From NCBI GenBank assembly GCA_949710005.1, contig OX453280.1, forward strand, positions 14,422,258-14,486,257: a DNA stretch of 64,000 nt, written 5' to 3'. This DNA comes from Ricordea florida. Lineage: Eukaryota; Cnidaria; Anthozoa; Corallimorpharia; Ricordeidae. Below are positions 1 to 10,508 of this stretch, in pieces; the stretch's first letter is position 1, and each line of letters begins with the position of its first letter. The notes under the pieces were generated by a model that worked only from the letters and a program-made list of their open reading frames with translations, was not told the DNA's origin and made no database searches. A program made the translations under genes and the position numbers.

Positions 1-1020
1 AGGGTCGTCCTGACGTGTGACAGGATAAAGGCACGCACGTTCAAGCGAACTCGTCGCACACGAAAAAAATTACAAAAGGTCGCCACGGCTTTATTTCTTC
101 TGCTTTTGCTGTCTTTGAAAATCTCGTTCCTTAAGAAATAAAAAATCTTTCCACGGTTTTATTTCATCTGTTTCTGCCGTCTTTAAGAATCTCGTGCCTT
201 GAAGTCTCTGGCCGCCGGACGAGGCGCTCGCTCGTCCTGGCCTGACGCCGGGAGGATGGGCGACCTGCGACAGACGAGACGTTCGACAGGATCCTCGTCG
301 CCCGATAGGCACGCACGTTCCAGCTAACACGTCCAACACGAAAAAAAAACAAACGTACGTTGAAGCTAACACATTGAACGCAAAAAATTGTACAAGTCTT
401 TACACGGCCTTATTGCAGCTGTTTTCACTGTCGTTGAGAATTTCGTCCTCCGGGGTAACCGGCCGCCCGACGAGTCGCTCGTTTGCGCGAGAGGATTGTT
501 CATGGCATGACGCTGGGAGGATCGATCGACCTACGACAGACGGGGAGGTTCGACACGCACACTCACACTCTTTCAAACCAACACAGAATACGACAACGCA
601 ACGAAAATTCTCTAAACTCTTTTAATTATTCTATTACCTTTTCTGCTTTCGTCGATAATCTCGTCCTCCAGAGTCGCAGGGTTGCGGACGAGTTTGTTCG
701 AGGGGATCCGTTCTCGTCTGACGGTGCGATTGACCGACCTGCGACAGGCGGGAAGGTTTGACGCGATCCTGGTCGCCGAGTTGTCGTTCGCAATCCCGCT
801 CCCCGACAGACTAGCGTGCAAACTAACACACTGAACACGGTAAGAAAAAAAAAATCTCGGGACTGTTTTATGATATGTGTTTCTCTTTCGTCTACTGTCT
901 ACGAGAATCTGTTCTCGTCTGACGCGGGGATCGACCGGCATGCGACAGACGAAGAGGTTCGTGAGGGATCCAACACAGAACACGAAAATTTTACTGTTCG
1001 TCGTTGTTTTCTAGCAGAGT
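1..1020 (+). repeat. dispersed tandem repeat, left block
   Basis: Three to four imperfect units of about 230-290 bp follow one another. Each carries motifs like GACCTGCGACAGACG, GGATCCTCGTC and CTAACACnnnnAACACGAAAAA, then a T-rich stretch ending in AAGAATCTCGT. The same family recurs inverted at 6.06-6.56 kb and direct at 41.28-42.05 kb. Arg/Ser-rich reading frames over it are judged non-coding. It overlaps the last bases of the TRAF-like gene at 991-2500. Confidence 0.7.
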
Positions 1021-2500
1021 TCTTTTGTGGCGGACCGTTGCTCGAACAAAGATGGCACCCTCGCTAACGTACTCGTCGACCAGGTCGAGAGGCAGCAATA
1101 GCCAACATTCGAAAGCCGTGTATTGCGACGTCTCCGGCGGCCCCAACGAACCGGCCTCGTGGCTTTTTGCGCCTCGAAATCGTCTAGGATGGGCGCCTCC
1201 GGGGTCTTCTAGGGTGAAATCGCAAACGAACGGAAAAAGCCACTCTAGCAGCCTGTCGTACTTGCTCTTTCCAATCATCAAAGACACCGACACGTGCGTT
1301 CCCCTGCCCTCGCCAAATCCTGCCGGGTAACAAAGGACGAAAAACAACCTGTGCCCGTATCGAGCAGTGTAAAAGGGATCGCTTTGAAGGTATCGCATCT
1401 CATCTTTTCGGGCTCTGTCTAACCAAGGGCGAAAGTATGGAATCCGCCACAATAGGTGTCCGTTATGGGTCGTGGCCGACTCGTCCGAGGGAGCAAGCAA
1501 CCGCGATCGTTCGATGCGCAACACGTACACGTCCACGTCTAGCAGTCTTTGTTCCTCCATCAAGTCGTAGCACCGCCTCTCCAAATCGCGGACTTTCTCG
1601 AAGAAATCTCTCCACGAGCCCTCCAATCGCACTTGTTTGTCCCTGACATCCGTAAGCCGCGCGTCCGTCGCCACGTCCTTGTCCTTTCGCTCCATCAACA
1701 ACCGCTCGCACGCTGCAATCCTTCTCGTCATTTCGTTTTGCCGATCTTCCAGAATCGACAACACGGTAATGGCGGATCTGAGAGTTTGCGCCCGGCTTTT
1801 GGTCACGAGCTCCAAGTGCACGGCAAGCGCATCCGCTTGGTGCTGCGCCATTTCGGCTCTCTTGGCGAGGAACGAGCATGCGAATGCCACGTACGGACAG
1901 TTTATCGAGTCTTCGGGACCATCGTCCGTTGTGCGCGTTGCCAAACCAGCGACATTGGGGAAGCTTGCCTCGTCGCCCGTTCCAGTGGCCACGGTATTGT
2001 CGTCCTCTTCACCGCTTTCGTGTAGCGCCGTGTCATTGCTTGCACCTTTGCCTTCCATCGTCGACGGCGGTCCGATGCACACGTCGCCGGTCACGCGGTC
2101 TAATCGAACGCGCCCATCGTCGGCCTTTTCTATCGCACTGCAAGCGTCCTCGCACGGGACAAATTTGATGATTATTTCGTTCCCGTCCAGTGGACAAGTG
2201 CTTGCCTTATTTGCCCTAAGGATCACACGAGAAGAAGGTTTACTTCGAATCCAAACACGCGAAAGAAAAAAAGCAGAAACAACGGAGAAGGGAATTAAAC
2301 AAATGAATTAAATAAATAAAAGGCTAAAGTATTCCTCGCCTGATCAGTTCGTCCAAACAGGCCGAGCAAAACGTATGTCCGCAAGACAAGCTTTCTTTTG
2401 CTTCCACCGAGCCCAAGCAGAACGAGCATCGCAAAATTCTGTCGTCGTTGCTAACACAAGCGTCGAGTCCGGGAGAACTCGTTGCCGCCTCTTTGCTCAT
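991..2500 (-). CDS. TRAF-like RING / coiled-coil / MATH protein, one intron
   Basis: Predicted as complement(join(991..2215,2340..2500)), 461 aa. The RING is of the TRAF6-like C3HC3D type: C25, C28, C40, H42, C45, C48, C61, D64. A single C/H-rich remnant (CPYVAFAC...H...H) resembles the last TRAF zinc finger and the others are absent. A charged coiled coil spans about residues 165-295 and a MATH/TRAF-C domain about 304-450 (DPFYTARYGHRLFF, GRGTHVSVSL, YDRLLEWLFPF). Family members are cytosolic trimeric adaptors or E3 ligases of TNF-receptor and Toll signalling; that role is inferred. The intron at 2216-2339 has a GC donor and an AG acceptor. Its position and phase 2 match intron 1 of the TRAF gene at 6847, which supports the splice call. 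The start ATG is at 2500 and the stop TAA at 991-993. It is divergent from the gene at 2813. Confidence 0.8.
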
Positions 2501-2812
2501 TTTTGCTTTTGCTCGGTTCGGGACATCGGTCCTTTCGGTGTATTATGAGAGCGTTGGCTTCGTTTGCCCTCAATCGGTTTTCGCCGTTGCAATGCACGAG
2601 GCTCGTTCGCAAATCTCAGAAACGAAAACCGTCGAGTTGTAGTGCACAAGACTGCACGAACCAGTCCTTTCCCCATTTCTCTCTCGCGCTTCATTTTCCT
2701 TGCCGGCGCGTATTTGGTTTTTACTCCGAAATATGCAGAAGAAACGAAACGAACGCTAGAATAAGCGCACGGCAAAACCAATAAAAACACCACAAACCGT
2801 CACCTATTTGCG
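2501..2812. promoter_or_regulatory. divergent intergenic region
   Basis: 312 bp separate the start codons of the divergent genes at 2500 (-) and 2813 (+), so it should hold both promoters. I see no convincing TATA box. The last 50 bp before 2813 are A-rich. Confidence 0.4.
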
Positions 2813-4060
2813 ATGAATTCGAGGGGAGCAAATGCGAGCGATCCCGTAAATAAGGAGGAGGAGGAGGAGAACGACGCGCCTTTTCCGGTCACGGAAAACG
2901 ACAAGCGCGCGTTGTGCGGTCTCGTCGATGGTTTCTGGCACGCCGGCCACAGTTTCAGAAAGTGGAGCGACCCAGAGGCAAAGAAACTAGAAAGCACTCT
3001 CGAGTCGCCCGAGTTGTTGCTAATGGCCTTAGGAGCTTGCAACTGCAAGGGCCGATACGCACTAGAAAGCGACATGAAGCTCGAGGCCAAAGAGTGGTAC
3101 GAAAAAAGGCTGGCCGCTCCCGGTCCGTCTCGAGATCTCGTCGGACAACAGTACAGAATTCTTCGAAAGGCGAGAGTTGTCGGTCTCGTGTTCTCGGCCT
3201 TCGAAGAGCTGCGGAAGGCGGACCAAATCGCGCTGGTACCCGCGACGCGTTTCGAACAGCAAGAATACTTGAAACTTTTGAGCGAGACTCTAAAAAACAC
3301 GGACGCGACTCTACTATTGTGGGAGCAAGGGATAAGTTGGACGAATCTGGAAGACGCGCTCGACGCGGGTTGGCGATGCTTCGACGGAGCCGCCAAGGAC
3401 GTTCGCTCTTTTTGTACCACGGACGCGTGGCGGGCCTTTTTCGTAACGTGGTCGTCTTGCGAAGAGGGCAAAGACGACGGCGGAGACGCGCTGGCTCCCA
3501 CCAACAAGGTGAACAAGTCCATGTCCCTGTTGCTGCAAGGCCGGAAATTCGACGATCCGGACGACCTGGGTTGGCTAGTGAAAGAGTTGGACAACTTCGG
3601 CGCGTCGCCGGCTCTCCTGAGTTCTGCGTTGCACCTCCCTTTCAAGGAAACGAAGGAAACGCGCGCGAGGCCTCCGGCGGTTCTCCAAAACAAGGCGCTC
3701 GAGTCGTTTCTCGATTTCGACGGGGTGCTGGCGGCGACGGAAACGAGAGACGCGCGGAGGCAAACTCTGGTGACGAAGCTGTGGGTAGCCAGCGCCATTT
3801 ACATGATTGTAAATTGCAGACTTCACGAGCAAGAACTGCAGCGCCGCCGCAGCGCCCTGGCGGATCGCTTGCAGCGATTCGCGGACTTGCTGCGAGAGCA
3901 CCTGTCGCACGAGAGGGTCAGAAAAGAGCTGGTGCAAAACGGTTTCAGGTGGTCGAACGTGAGGAAGGCGCTGAAAAAGAGCTGGGGCACATACAAAGAG
4001 CGGCTGTCTCGGTCTGGACGGACAAGTCGACGACAAGTGCGTAATCGACTCGTGTATTAA
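2813..4060 (+). CDS. unknown 415-aa protein
   Basis: One uninterrupted frame runs from ATG 2813 to TAA 4058-4060, with an AATAAA 40 bp downstream (4099-4104). The protein is hydrophilic. It starts with an acidic patch (KEEEEEND), has a central region rich in Trp, Leu and charged residues, and ends in a long basic, probably helical region (residues about 335-415, many Arg/Lys pairs). I recognise no domain, signal peptide or membrane segment. The GC-rich third codon positions match the neighbouring genes and support real coding. No intron is visible. It sits divergent from the TRAF-like gene at 991-2500 and convergent with 4237-4809. Confidence 0.6.
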   Translation: MNSRGANASDPVNKEEEEENDAPFPVTENDKRALCGLVDGFWHAGHSFRKWSDPEAKKLESTLESPELLLMALGACNCKGRYALESDMKLEAKEWYEKRLAAPGPSRDLVGQQYRILRKARVVGLVFSAFEELRKADQIALVPATRFEQQEYLKLLSETLKNTDATLLLWEQGISWTNLEDALDAGWRCFDGAAKDVRSFCTTDAWRAFFVTWSSCEEGKDDGGDALAPTNKVNKSMSLLLQGRKFDDPDDLGWLVKELDNFGASPALLSSALHLPFKETKETRARPPAVLQNKALESFLDFDGVLAATETRDARRQTLVTKLWVASAIYMIVNCRLHEQELQRRRSALADRLQRFADLLREHLSHERVRKELVQNGFRWSNVRKALKKSWGTYKERLSRSGRTSRRQVRNRLVY

Positions 4061-4098
4061 GCGCCTAGCCAGCGTTCGATCAAAAAACCTCTAACAAC

Positions 4099-4144
4099 AA
4101 TAAAAACTACGCAAGTTTGTATTCGATCTTTTGTCCCTTTTATT
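4099..4144. terminator. convergent poly(A) signals
   Basis: AATAAA on + at 4099-4104 follows the gene ending at 4060. AATAAA on - at 4144-4139 follows the gene ending at 4237. The two signals face each other across 34 bp. Confidence 0.6.
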
Positions 4145-4236
4145 TCTTTCTAAAAAAAATAACCAAACACGATGTTCTCTTCTCCCCGTTGCGGTGCCCA
4201 GTTTTTGTTGTTGTCGCTTCTGAGAGCAAGCGCCCG

Positions 4237-4809
4237 CTATTGCCCGATCAAAAGATAAAACACGAACGATCTTAATCGGGCGAACTCCGTTTCCCCATAA
4301 CTTCTTTTGGCGTCTGCCTCTGCCGCCATCAACACCCGTTCTAGCGCGCAAAGCAACAATTTTCCCTTCTTGGCGTCGACGCTACTGATTCCTTCCGGTA
4401 GGCGAGGCGACAACAATCTCTTACCGCACGGGCATCGGAAGAAGGTCTCCGTGGTCTGGATGTCTGGAAATTTATCGCTTTTCACCACCACGTCGGTCGA
4501 CACGCGGAGCAAGTTGCTTCCACCCTGGTTTTCTTTGTAATGCTTGCACCTCGCCAGATGCGACGCGTCCGGCGTCAGCACATCTGCCTCCTTCTTTCGA
4601 AAATGCCCTCTTTCCTGCAGCCGACCGATTAGTTCGAGGACGGTGGTGGCGTTTGCGGATACCAATTCGCCCAAGGACGTCCTCTTGCAGTTTCGCATGT
4701 AAAGTTTGCTGCACATGAAGTCTCGTTCTTCTTCGAGCGCGTGACCTTCGACGGAGCTCGTTTTCTTGGCGAGACCAACTGCATCCCTTCGGTGGTTTTC
4801 GAAATCCAT
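4237..4809 (-). CDS. unknown 190-aa protein with Cys pairs
   Basis: The frame is open from ATG 4809 to TAG 4237-4239; it stays open further upstream to 4935, but that stretch is antisense to TRAF zinc fingers, so 4809 is preferred. The N-terminal half is charged and helical. Near residue 120 there is a Cys/His pair (ARCKHYKEN) and later FRCPCGKRL, which could bind metal. The C-terminus is hydrophobic. I recognise no family. A poly(A) signal lies downstream on this strand (4144-4139). Its 5' end overlaps the frame of the TRAF-like pseudogene on the other strand. Confidence 0.5.
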   Translation of the reverse strand: MDFENHRRDAVGLAKKTSSVEGHALEEERDFMCSKLYMRNCKRTSLGELVSANATTVLELIGRLQERGHFRKKEADVLTPDASHLARCKHYKENQGGSNLLRVSTDVVVKSDKFPDIQTTETFFRCPCGKRLLSPRLPEGISSVDAKKGKLLLCALERVLMAAEADAKRSYGETEFARLRSFVFYLLIGQ

Positions 4810-5934
4810 CCCAACGAAGATCTGCGCCCAGACAACGGTGCTGCGCGCGACATAACGCGTCTTGCGGTACGTTGCTGTTCCGGCGCACAAGACGAATGCA
4901 GCTGGAAAGGGGAACTCCGTCGGCTGGACAGTCACTTGGACGAGTGCCCGTTCGCAGCGGTCCCCTGCCCTAACGACTGCGGCTTACAGCTGGAGAGACG
5001 TTCGATCGAGAAACATGCCAGCGACATTTGCTGCAGGAGAAAAATCCCCTGCAAGCTTTGCTCGGAGCCCGTAGAGAGAGAAGGCGAGTCGCGACACGAA
5101 TCTATTTGCCCCAAACGGCCGCTTCGGTGCGCCAAGTGCAACGCGGAGGGAATTGCCAGAGAGGCGATGGCAAAACACCTGGAGGACGAATGCGCGAAAG
5201 TCGTGGTCGCGTGCTCGTTCGAACGGTTCGGAAGCACTTTTGCGGGCCTCAGGAAAAATTTGGAACGCCACAAGAAGAACGCAACGGCAGATCACCTTGC
5301 GAAAGTCGCGGAAAGCGTGGCAGAATGTCAAAGAGCCGAGTCGCATAAGCTGGAGACGGCCGCTCACCTCGCGCAAGCGTAAGAATCCGCCTCCACGGGG
5401 TTGCCGACGCGGTTGGACGGCTTGCAGAAAAACGTGGACCTTTTGGAAGCGCAATTTGAACTCGTGAAGTTTTCGGGGGCAGGAAATAGTTACCTATGGC
5501 CAGTGCGCAATTTCGCTCTTCTCCGAAGAAACTCGATCGCCCATTCAGATCAGGGTATCGTTAGCCCTGGCTTTTACGTCCAGCGCGGGTACAAGTTCTG
5601 CTTGCGACTACATCCGAACGGCACGGAACATGCGACCAACGAGAGTGCTAGCATCTACGTGCACGCATTGAAAGGGATTTATGACAACGTTTTGAAATGG
5701 CCGTTCACGGGCATAATGGAATTGACGATCTACGATCAAGGAAACCCCCTCGAACAAAAAAGGCATATGGTGCAAACGTTCACGGTTCCGCCGGGACTAA
5801 GTTCTTTTCAAAAACCAACGGCGACGCGTAGAACGCTGGGTTTCGAGCTCACGGCCTTTGCATTCATCGAGGAGATCTGCACGCCCGCCTACGTGCAGGA
5901 CGATACTTTGTTGATAGGATTTCGGTTGCTGTGA
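4741..5934 (+). pseudogene. TRAF-like zinc-finger / MATH gene, 5'-truncated, in-frame stop
   Basis: After a CIP... stretch that looks like the tail of a RING, the frame reads LRPDNGAARDI, the usual start of TRAF zinc fingers, followed by several Cys/His fingers (about 4830-5290), a short coiled coil and a MATH domain (about 5490-5931: YLWPVRNF, SPGFYVQRGYKFCLRL, NVLKWPFTG). It ends at TGA 5932-5934, with clustered AATAAA near 6028-6050. No upstream RING and no in-frame ATG before the fingers are visible. A single in-frame TAA (5380-5382) interrupts the coiled coil, and the same frame continues the homology. The finger region has none of the introns of the TRAF gene at 6847, as in a retrocopy or an old intronless paralogue. 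A missed upstream exon is possible. Confidence 0.75.
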
Positions 5935-6055
5935 ATCAGAGGCCACTAGAAAGCCGGAGGGCACACGTACGGACGGGGAAACGAAATCGCGAGAAAAAAA
6001 AGCGCAGAGACAACCATGGCACTGCAATAATAAATAATAAAAATAAAAACAATTC

Positions 6056-6560
6056 AGTGTTGCGCTCGTCGCTCTTTGAGTTTTTTTTCTCTTTTTGCTT
6101 TGGTTCTTAAGTCTGTTAGCCCGAACCTAAGTGCCCATCTGAGACGAGAATCCCGTCGCACGTCAGTCGATCGTCCCGGCGTCAGGCCAGGACGACGTCT
6201 GTCGCAAGTCGGTCGAACTTGCCGGCGCGAGACAAACGATTCTCCTCTGGAAGGAACGACTCGGGAGGACAAAATTCTTAAAGATACAAATAAACTCGTG
6301 TAGTAAAGATTTCTATGTTTTTTTAGTCGTGTTTAATGTGTTTCACGTTTAATTTTTTTCGCTAGTGTGTGTGCGTGTTCGAAGTGTTAGCCCGAACCGA
6401 AGTGCCCGTCTGAGACGAGAATCCCGTCGCGCGTCAGTCGATCTTCCCCGTTTCAGGCCAGGACGACGTCTTTCGCAAGTCGGTCGATCTTCCCGGCGCG
6501 AGAGCAATGATTCTCCTCCAGACGTGTTAGCCCGAACCTAGGTGCCCTTCTGAGACGAGA
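6056..6560 (-). repeat. dispersed tandem repeat, inverted block
   Basis: Two to three units of the family seen at 1-1020 and 41.28-42.05 kb lie here in reverse orientation (TGTTAGCCCGAACC, GAGACGAGAATCCCGTCG, GTCAGGCCAGGACGACGTC). The block lies between two TRAF-related genes. From 6561 to 6846 I see only the presumed promoter and 5' UTR of the next gene. Confidence 0.7.
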
Positions 6561-6846
6561 ACGAGAAAAGTAGCTAACTGCAAGCGGTCTTCCCTCGGCG
6601 CTTTGAAGCACCCACGACTAGAAAGTGCCTCGGAATATCGGTAAAACAAGAACCAACATTACAATAAAACAAACTTCTCCCCATGTTAGTTCCACCGAGC
6701 CCTCTCCGGTGAGACCATGACAGAAGGAGGGAATTTCCCCGTGTCTGCTAGAGCAAACGGATAAAAGGGACATTGCGAATCAAAACAGTTTATTGAACTA
6801 TCGACTTGACAAGGGATCTTCGGGAGTTTGGAAAACAAAAGAAGAA

Positions 6847-7786
6847 ATGCCGGGGTACAGTTTGACTAACGCCGACCGCGCGAAGATCGACTCCACAAAC
6901 CTGTGCAATAAGTGCACTGATCTGCTACGAGAGCCAATGCAAACTGTCAATTGCGGTCACCGCTACTGTAAGACGTGCATCGAATCCATACTCGGGTAAG
7001 TATCAAAGATAGCGAGATCTAGTAAGACCAACAACTGAGACGACGCTGAATCAGAGCTAGAACGGAGCGACCTCGGCGATAGCCTTTTTCCTTGCTGCGA
7101 CCTCTAAACTCGCCGGTCTTTCCTATAATCTTTTTTTTTTTGAACTCGTTTGGTACAGGGCAAACGCCATTCTGCCGAGAAACGAACGCATATTTTTAAT
7201 TTTTAATTGATGGGCGTTCGCGGCATCGCTTGCGAATATTTCAGTTTTGTAGTGGCAACGGAAGCATTTTTTTGTTTTTCTTTCTTCTCAGACACCCGGC
7301 GCCCCGCACGATTAATCTGTCTAAAGAAACGATTTAACGAGGATGTTTATGTACGTTCCAGTCAGGAAGACAGTGTGTGCGTCGTCGATGAGACTGCCGT
7401 GACCCCAGAATCGGTAAGATATATGTTACGGCTACAAAGTACACAGACGACTGACACGCACGTTCTCATCCCCCTTTCCATCCTCTCCTCCCGTCCCTCT
7501 ACTATCCTTCGCTGGCTTTCTCCCACCCGTGCTTAAGAAAAAAAAAATAAGAACTACAAAAGAACGACAAAGACGCTCGTCTCGTCACATCTCGTGCTAA
7601 TAATGCGTTGCTTGTTTTGCTGCTCGGATTCTGCAGGTGTTTCCCGACAAATTTGTTGAGCGCGAAGTTCGATCTTTGGTACTGCAGTGCGTGAATTCCG
7701 ACAAAGGATGCCAATGGACGGAGGAACTCAAGGATCGCGAGGTACGAAAAAAATAAATGTATACATACATACATGCATACATGTAT

Positions 7787-7854
<68 letters not shown>

Positions 7855-9647
7855 ATATATATATATATATATATTATACCGTTATTCCGCTCTTGTTGTT
7901 GACAGGTACACTGGACGACCTGCGAGTTTGGGGAAGTACCGTGCGTTATACCCGAGTGTGGAATGTTAATCCAAAGAGCCGAACTTGCCAATCACTTGCA
8001 GAACATGTGCAATTACAGACAAGAAGCGTGCAGCTATTGCCAAGAAATGATTGTCGTGTCAGCAATGACGGTAAGCAGTCATCGCACCATTGCGAGACGA
8101 TATAGAACCGTTAACAAAGAGGGAAGTGGGTAAGGGTTAATGTTCGAACAAGCCTACCTCGCTTTCCTTGTGTTTATTTTGTTCTTTTCTTTGTGCGTAC
8201 GTGTGTGCGTTGCTTTCCTGCAGGGACACCAGCAAGACAGCTGCCCCAAATATCCCAAGACTTGCCCCGAATGTGGCAAGGCGGACATTCCACGATGTGA
8301 GGTATTTTTTGGAATAAGAACAAGAAAAAACAAACAAAATTTTGTTGGTTGTGTTTTAACTTGCTTCGAAGTTATGCTGCGTGCCGACAATTATCTGTCG
8401 TCTATTTTTTTTGCCGCAGTTGTCGTTCCATCTAGACCCCGCTGTTGCCGACTGCGAAGAAGTGAAGGCGATGTGTCCTCTCGAGGGAATCGGCTGCAAA
8501 ACAACAAAAGTAATCTCCACAACGCTTTTTCGTTTGATATAAATTGCAACGTGGTGATTTTTTTCCTTTGTTTCCTTTTTCTTTGTTTGTTTTGCTGCTG
8601 CTACCCCCCTTGTTCCCGAACCCCGTCTGCTAGGTGATGGTGTTGAAGGAGAGAATGGAGGACGCAAGGGAAGAAGTTGCCGAGCATTTGCTCTTGCTAC
8701 TGCAAGAAGTTCAGAAACTACCCAAGATGGACGCGACCGGTTACTCGCCAGCAAACGTTTTTGCACTGACTTCTATGGTGAGGGAAGCCCAGCAGGGAAT
8801 GCAGCAGATCTTTGTTGGTCTCTCAGAGCTGAAGGCCCTGAGTCCCAGGGTGGATGTGAATGAATCTCACATCAACGAGCTTCGAGCATCAAAAGAAAAA
8901 CAACCACCAGTGCAACCTTCCGTGGGCTCGACGGTGGACAAGAATACCCAAGGCAAAGAAGCGTTAAGCGAAGTCTTGCGAAGAGTGCACAACCAGGAGG
9001 CTACGTCCGCCGATCTAGAGTTTTTCTTGGCGGAGGGACACAAACGAGACGATGATCTGCAGGCACAAGTCACCGCGTTGAAGGAAGAACAAGAACGACT
9101 TAAGAATGATATAAGTAGATTGGAGCGCCAGAGGGAGCACACCGAGCGTGTTTTGGGACTACGCAACATGGCACTGGCCGAATTGGAGGAGTACATCAGA
9201 TGGCACGACACCACCAGTTACGATTGCACCTGCGTATGGCGGATAGACGATTTCAAGCGAAGGAAGATGGATGCTCTCACCGGGAAAAAGGTTTCATTCT
9301 ACAGTCCGGTCTTTTACGCGGGCCGCTACGGCTACAAGCTGAGCGCTCGCAGAGGAACGCACATTTCGTTGTTTTTCGTCGTTATGCGCGGTCATTACGA
9401 TGGGTTACTTCGCTGGCCATTTAGACAGAAGGTAACCTTGATGCTGCTGGACCAGATTCACGCAGAACCCGTGGTCGATAGCTTCAGACCCGACCCCAAC
9501 AGCTCGTCTTTCCAGCGACCGCGAAGGGAGATGAACGTTGCTAGTGGCTGTCCTCTGTTCTTTTCGCTGTCGGATTTAAATAAACACGCATACGTTCGAG
9601 ACGACACCATGTTCTTTAAAATCATCGTTGACCTTTCGGGTTTGTGA
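6847..9647 (+). CDS. TRAF family adaptor / E3 ligase, seven exons
   Basis: Predicted exons: 6847..6995, 7362..7413, 7637..7741, 7906..8070, 8224..8301, 8420..8509, 8634..9647. All have GT-AG junctions and phases agree, giving 550 aa, the usual length for TRAF proteins. The RING is C20, C23, C36, H38, C41, C44, C56, D59 (C3HC3D as in TRAF6). Exons 3-6 carry the TRAF zinc fingers, starting with VFPDKFVEREV. Exon 7 carries a long coiled coil (about 215-400) and the MATH domain (about 409-548: WRIDDFKRRK, SPVFYAGRYGYKL, YDGLLRWPFRQKVTLML, YVRDDTMFFKI). In known animals such proteins trimerise under TNF-receptor, IL-1R or Toll signalling and ubiquitinate partners. It is the one intact TRAF of three here. 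The paralogue type (TRAF2/3/5/6) is not resolved. Confidence 0.9.
7784..7877. repeat. (TA)n microsatellite in TRAF intron 3
   Basis: About 94 bp of almost pure TA fill the 5' part of the intron between exons 3 and 4. It can fold on itself and is likely length-variable. Confidence 0.9.
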
Positions 9648-9990
9648 GGGAGGGAGAGAAAGAGTGGAAGAACAAAAAAAAAGCAAAACAAGAAAAGACT
9701 CTAGCGATCTAGTAGATATATGTGTTTAAGAAGCGTCTCTGTAGACGACGCGAGTATATACGAGGCGACAAGGATTTAAAAATTATTAAGTCGGTAAGAG
9801 AACGATGTTTTTGTTTATTTGTTGTCTTGAGTGTGTGTTGTCTTTCCACCCCTTTGACCCTCGGTGCTTAAATGCGAGACATAAACGAGACAGACTATTT
9901 TCATTCTTTTCTACTCGTCGAGAACTTAAGACGTTTATTAGTGAACATCTTAACAAAATAACCGTTCGCGATTACAAAAGTGCCCATTTC
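9648..9990. other. intergenic, no feature seen
   Basis: 343 bp lie between the convergent ends of the TRAF gene and the bZIP gene. The sequence is A/T-rich. I see no exact AATAAA on either strand and nothing else to call. Confidence 0.4.
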
Positions 9991-10479
9991 TCAGTTTTCG
10001 ATGTTGTTGCCCCGAGAAAGTTTTTCGGCGTCCGCCTTAATTTCGATCCGTTCTAACGGGATCAAGAGAGTAGACGTCGAGCTAGAGTGCGAAGGTTGGG
10101 GAGATTTCGCCTCCTTCCACTTCGCGGCTGCTTTGCCGAGAAAGCAGCAGTGTTTCAGTATCGTTTTCTGCAAAGAGTTTCTTTGGGCTAGAAGTTCTTC
10201 TATGTTTTTTTTCCAGGGTGCTGCGTTCTTCCTCTAATCGACAATGTTCCGGTCAACACGAGATAAAACCAGGGCGCACGTGTAAAAATTAAGCGTTGTA
10301 CAGCAAAATAGCCACAATCGAAAAGCGTGACAGCTGCGGTACTGCCAATGTTGTGCGCGCAACGGGCCTACCTCTTCGAGTCCCTGAAGCCATTCTTTTT
10401 TCCTCTGTTTGTATTTGGCAGCCGCTATCTTGTTTTTTTCTCTCCTTACACGCCTTTTCTCTTGTTCTTCGACCGACAT
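9991..10479 (-). pseudogene. bZIP transcription factor, ATF3/JDP2-like, frameshifted
   Basis: The exon at 10372..10479 encodes a bZIP basic region (RREKNKIAAAKYKQRKKE) and ends at a GT donor. The next exon, 9991..10231, begins after TTAGAG and encodes a leucine-zipper-like stretch (IEELLAQRNSLQ...) and a tail ending at TGA 9991-9993. The frame that joins exon 1 and the frame of the zipper differ by one base at a run of eight A (10205-10212), so this copy carries a one-base indel or a sequencing error. The basic region is closest to the Fos/ATF3/JDP2 group, nuclear DNA-binding factors at AP-1/CRE sites. The ATG at 10479 directly follows a pyrimidine tract plus TAG, so an upstream exon may exist. 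It is convergent with the TRAF gene. Confidence 0.7.
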
Positions 10480-10508
10480 CTACAACAAAAGGACAAAAAG
10501 AAAAGAAA

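Noticed and set aside
91..985. Arg/Ser-rich frames in the left repeat and similar ones at 6054-6303 and 41243-41913
   Set aside because: They follow the repeat units, occur on both strands and lack any domain.
5378..5428. A short intron (GTAAGA ... TTGCAG) removing the TAA in the TRAF-like pseudogene
   Set aside because: Removing it changes the reading frame away from the coiled coil and MATH homology.
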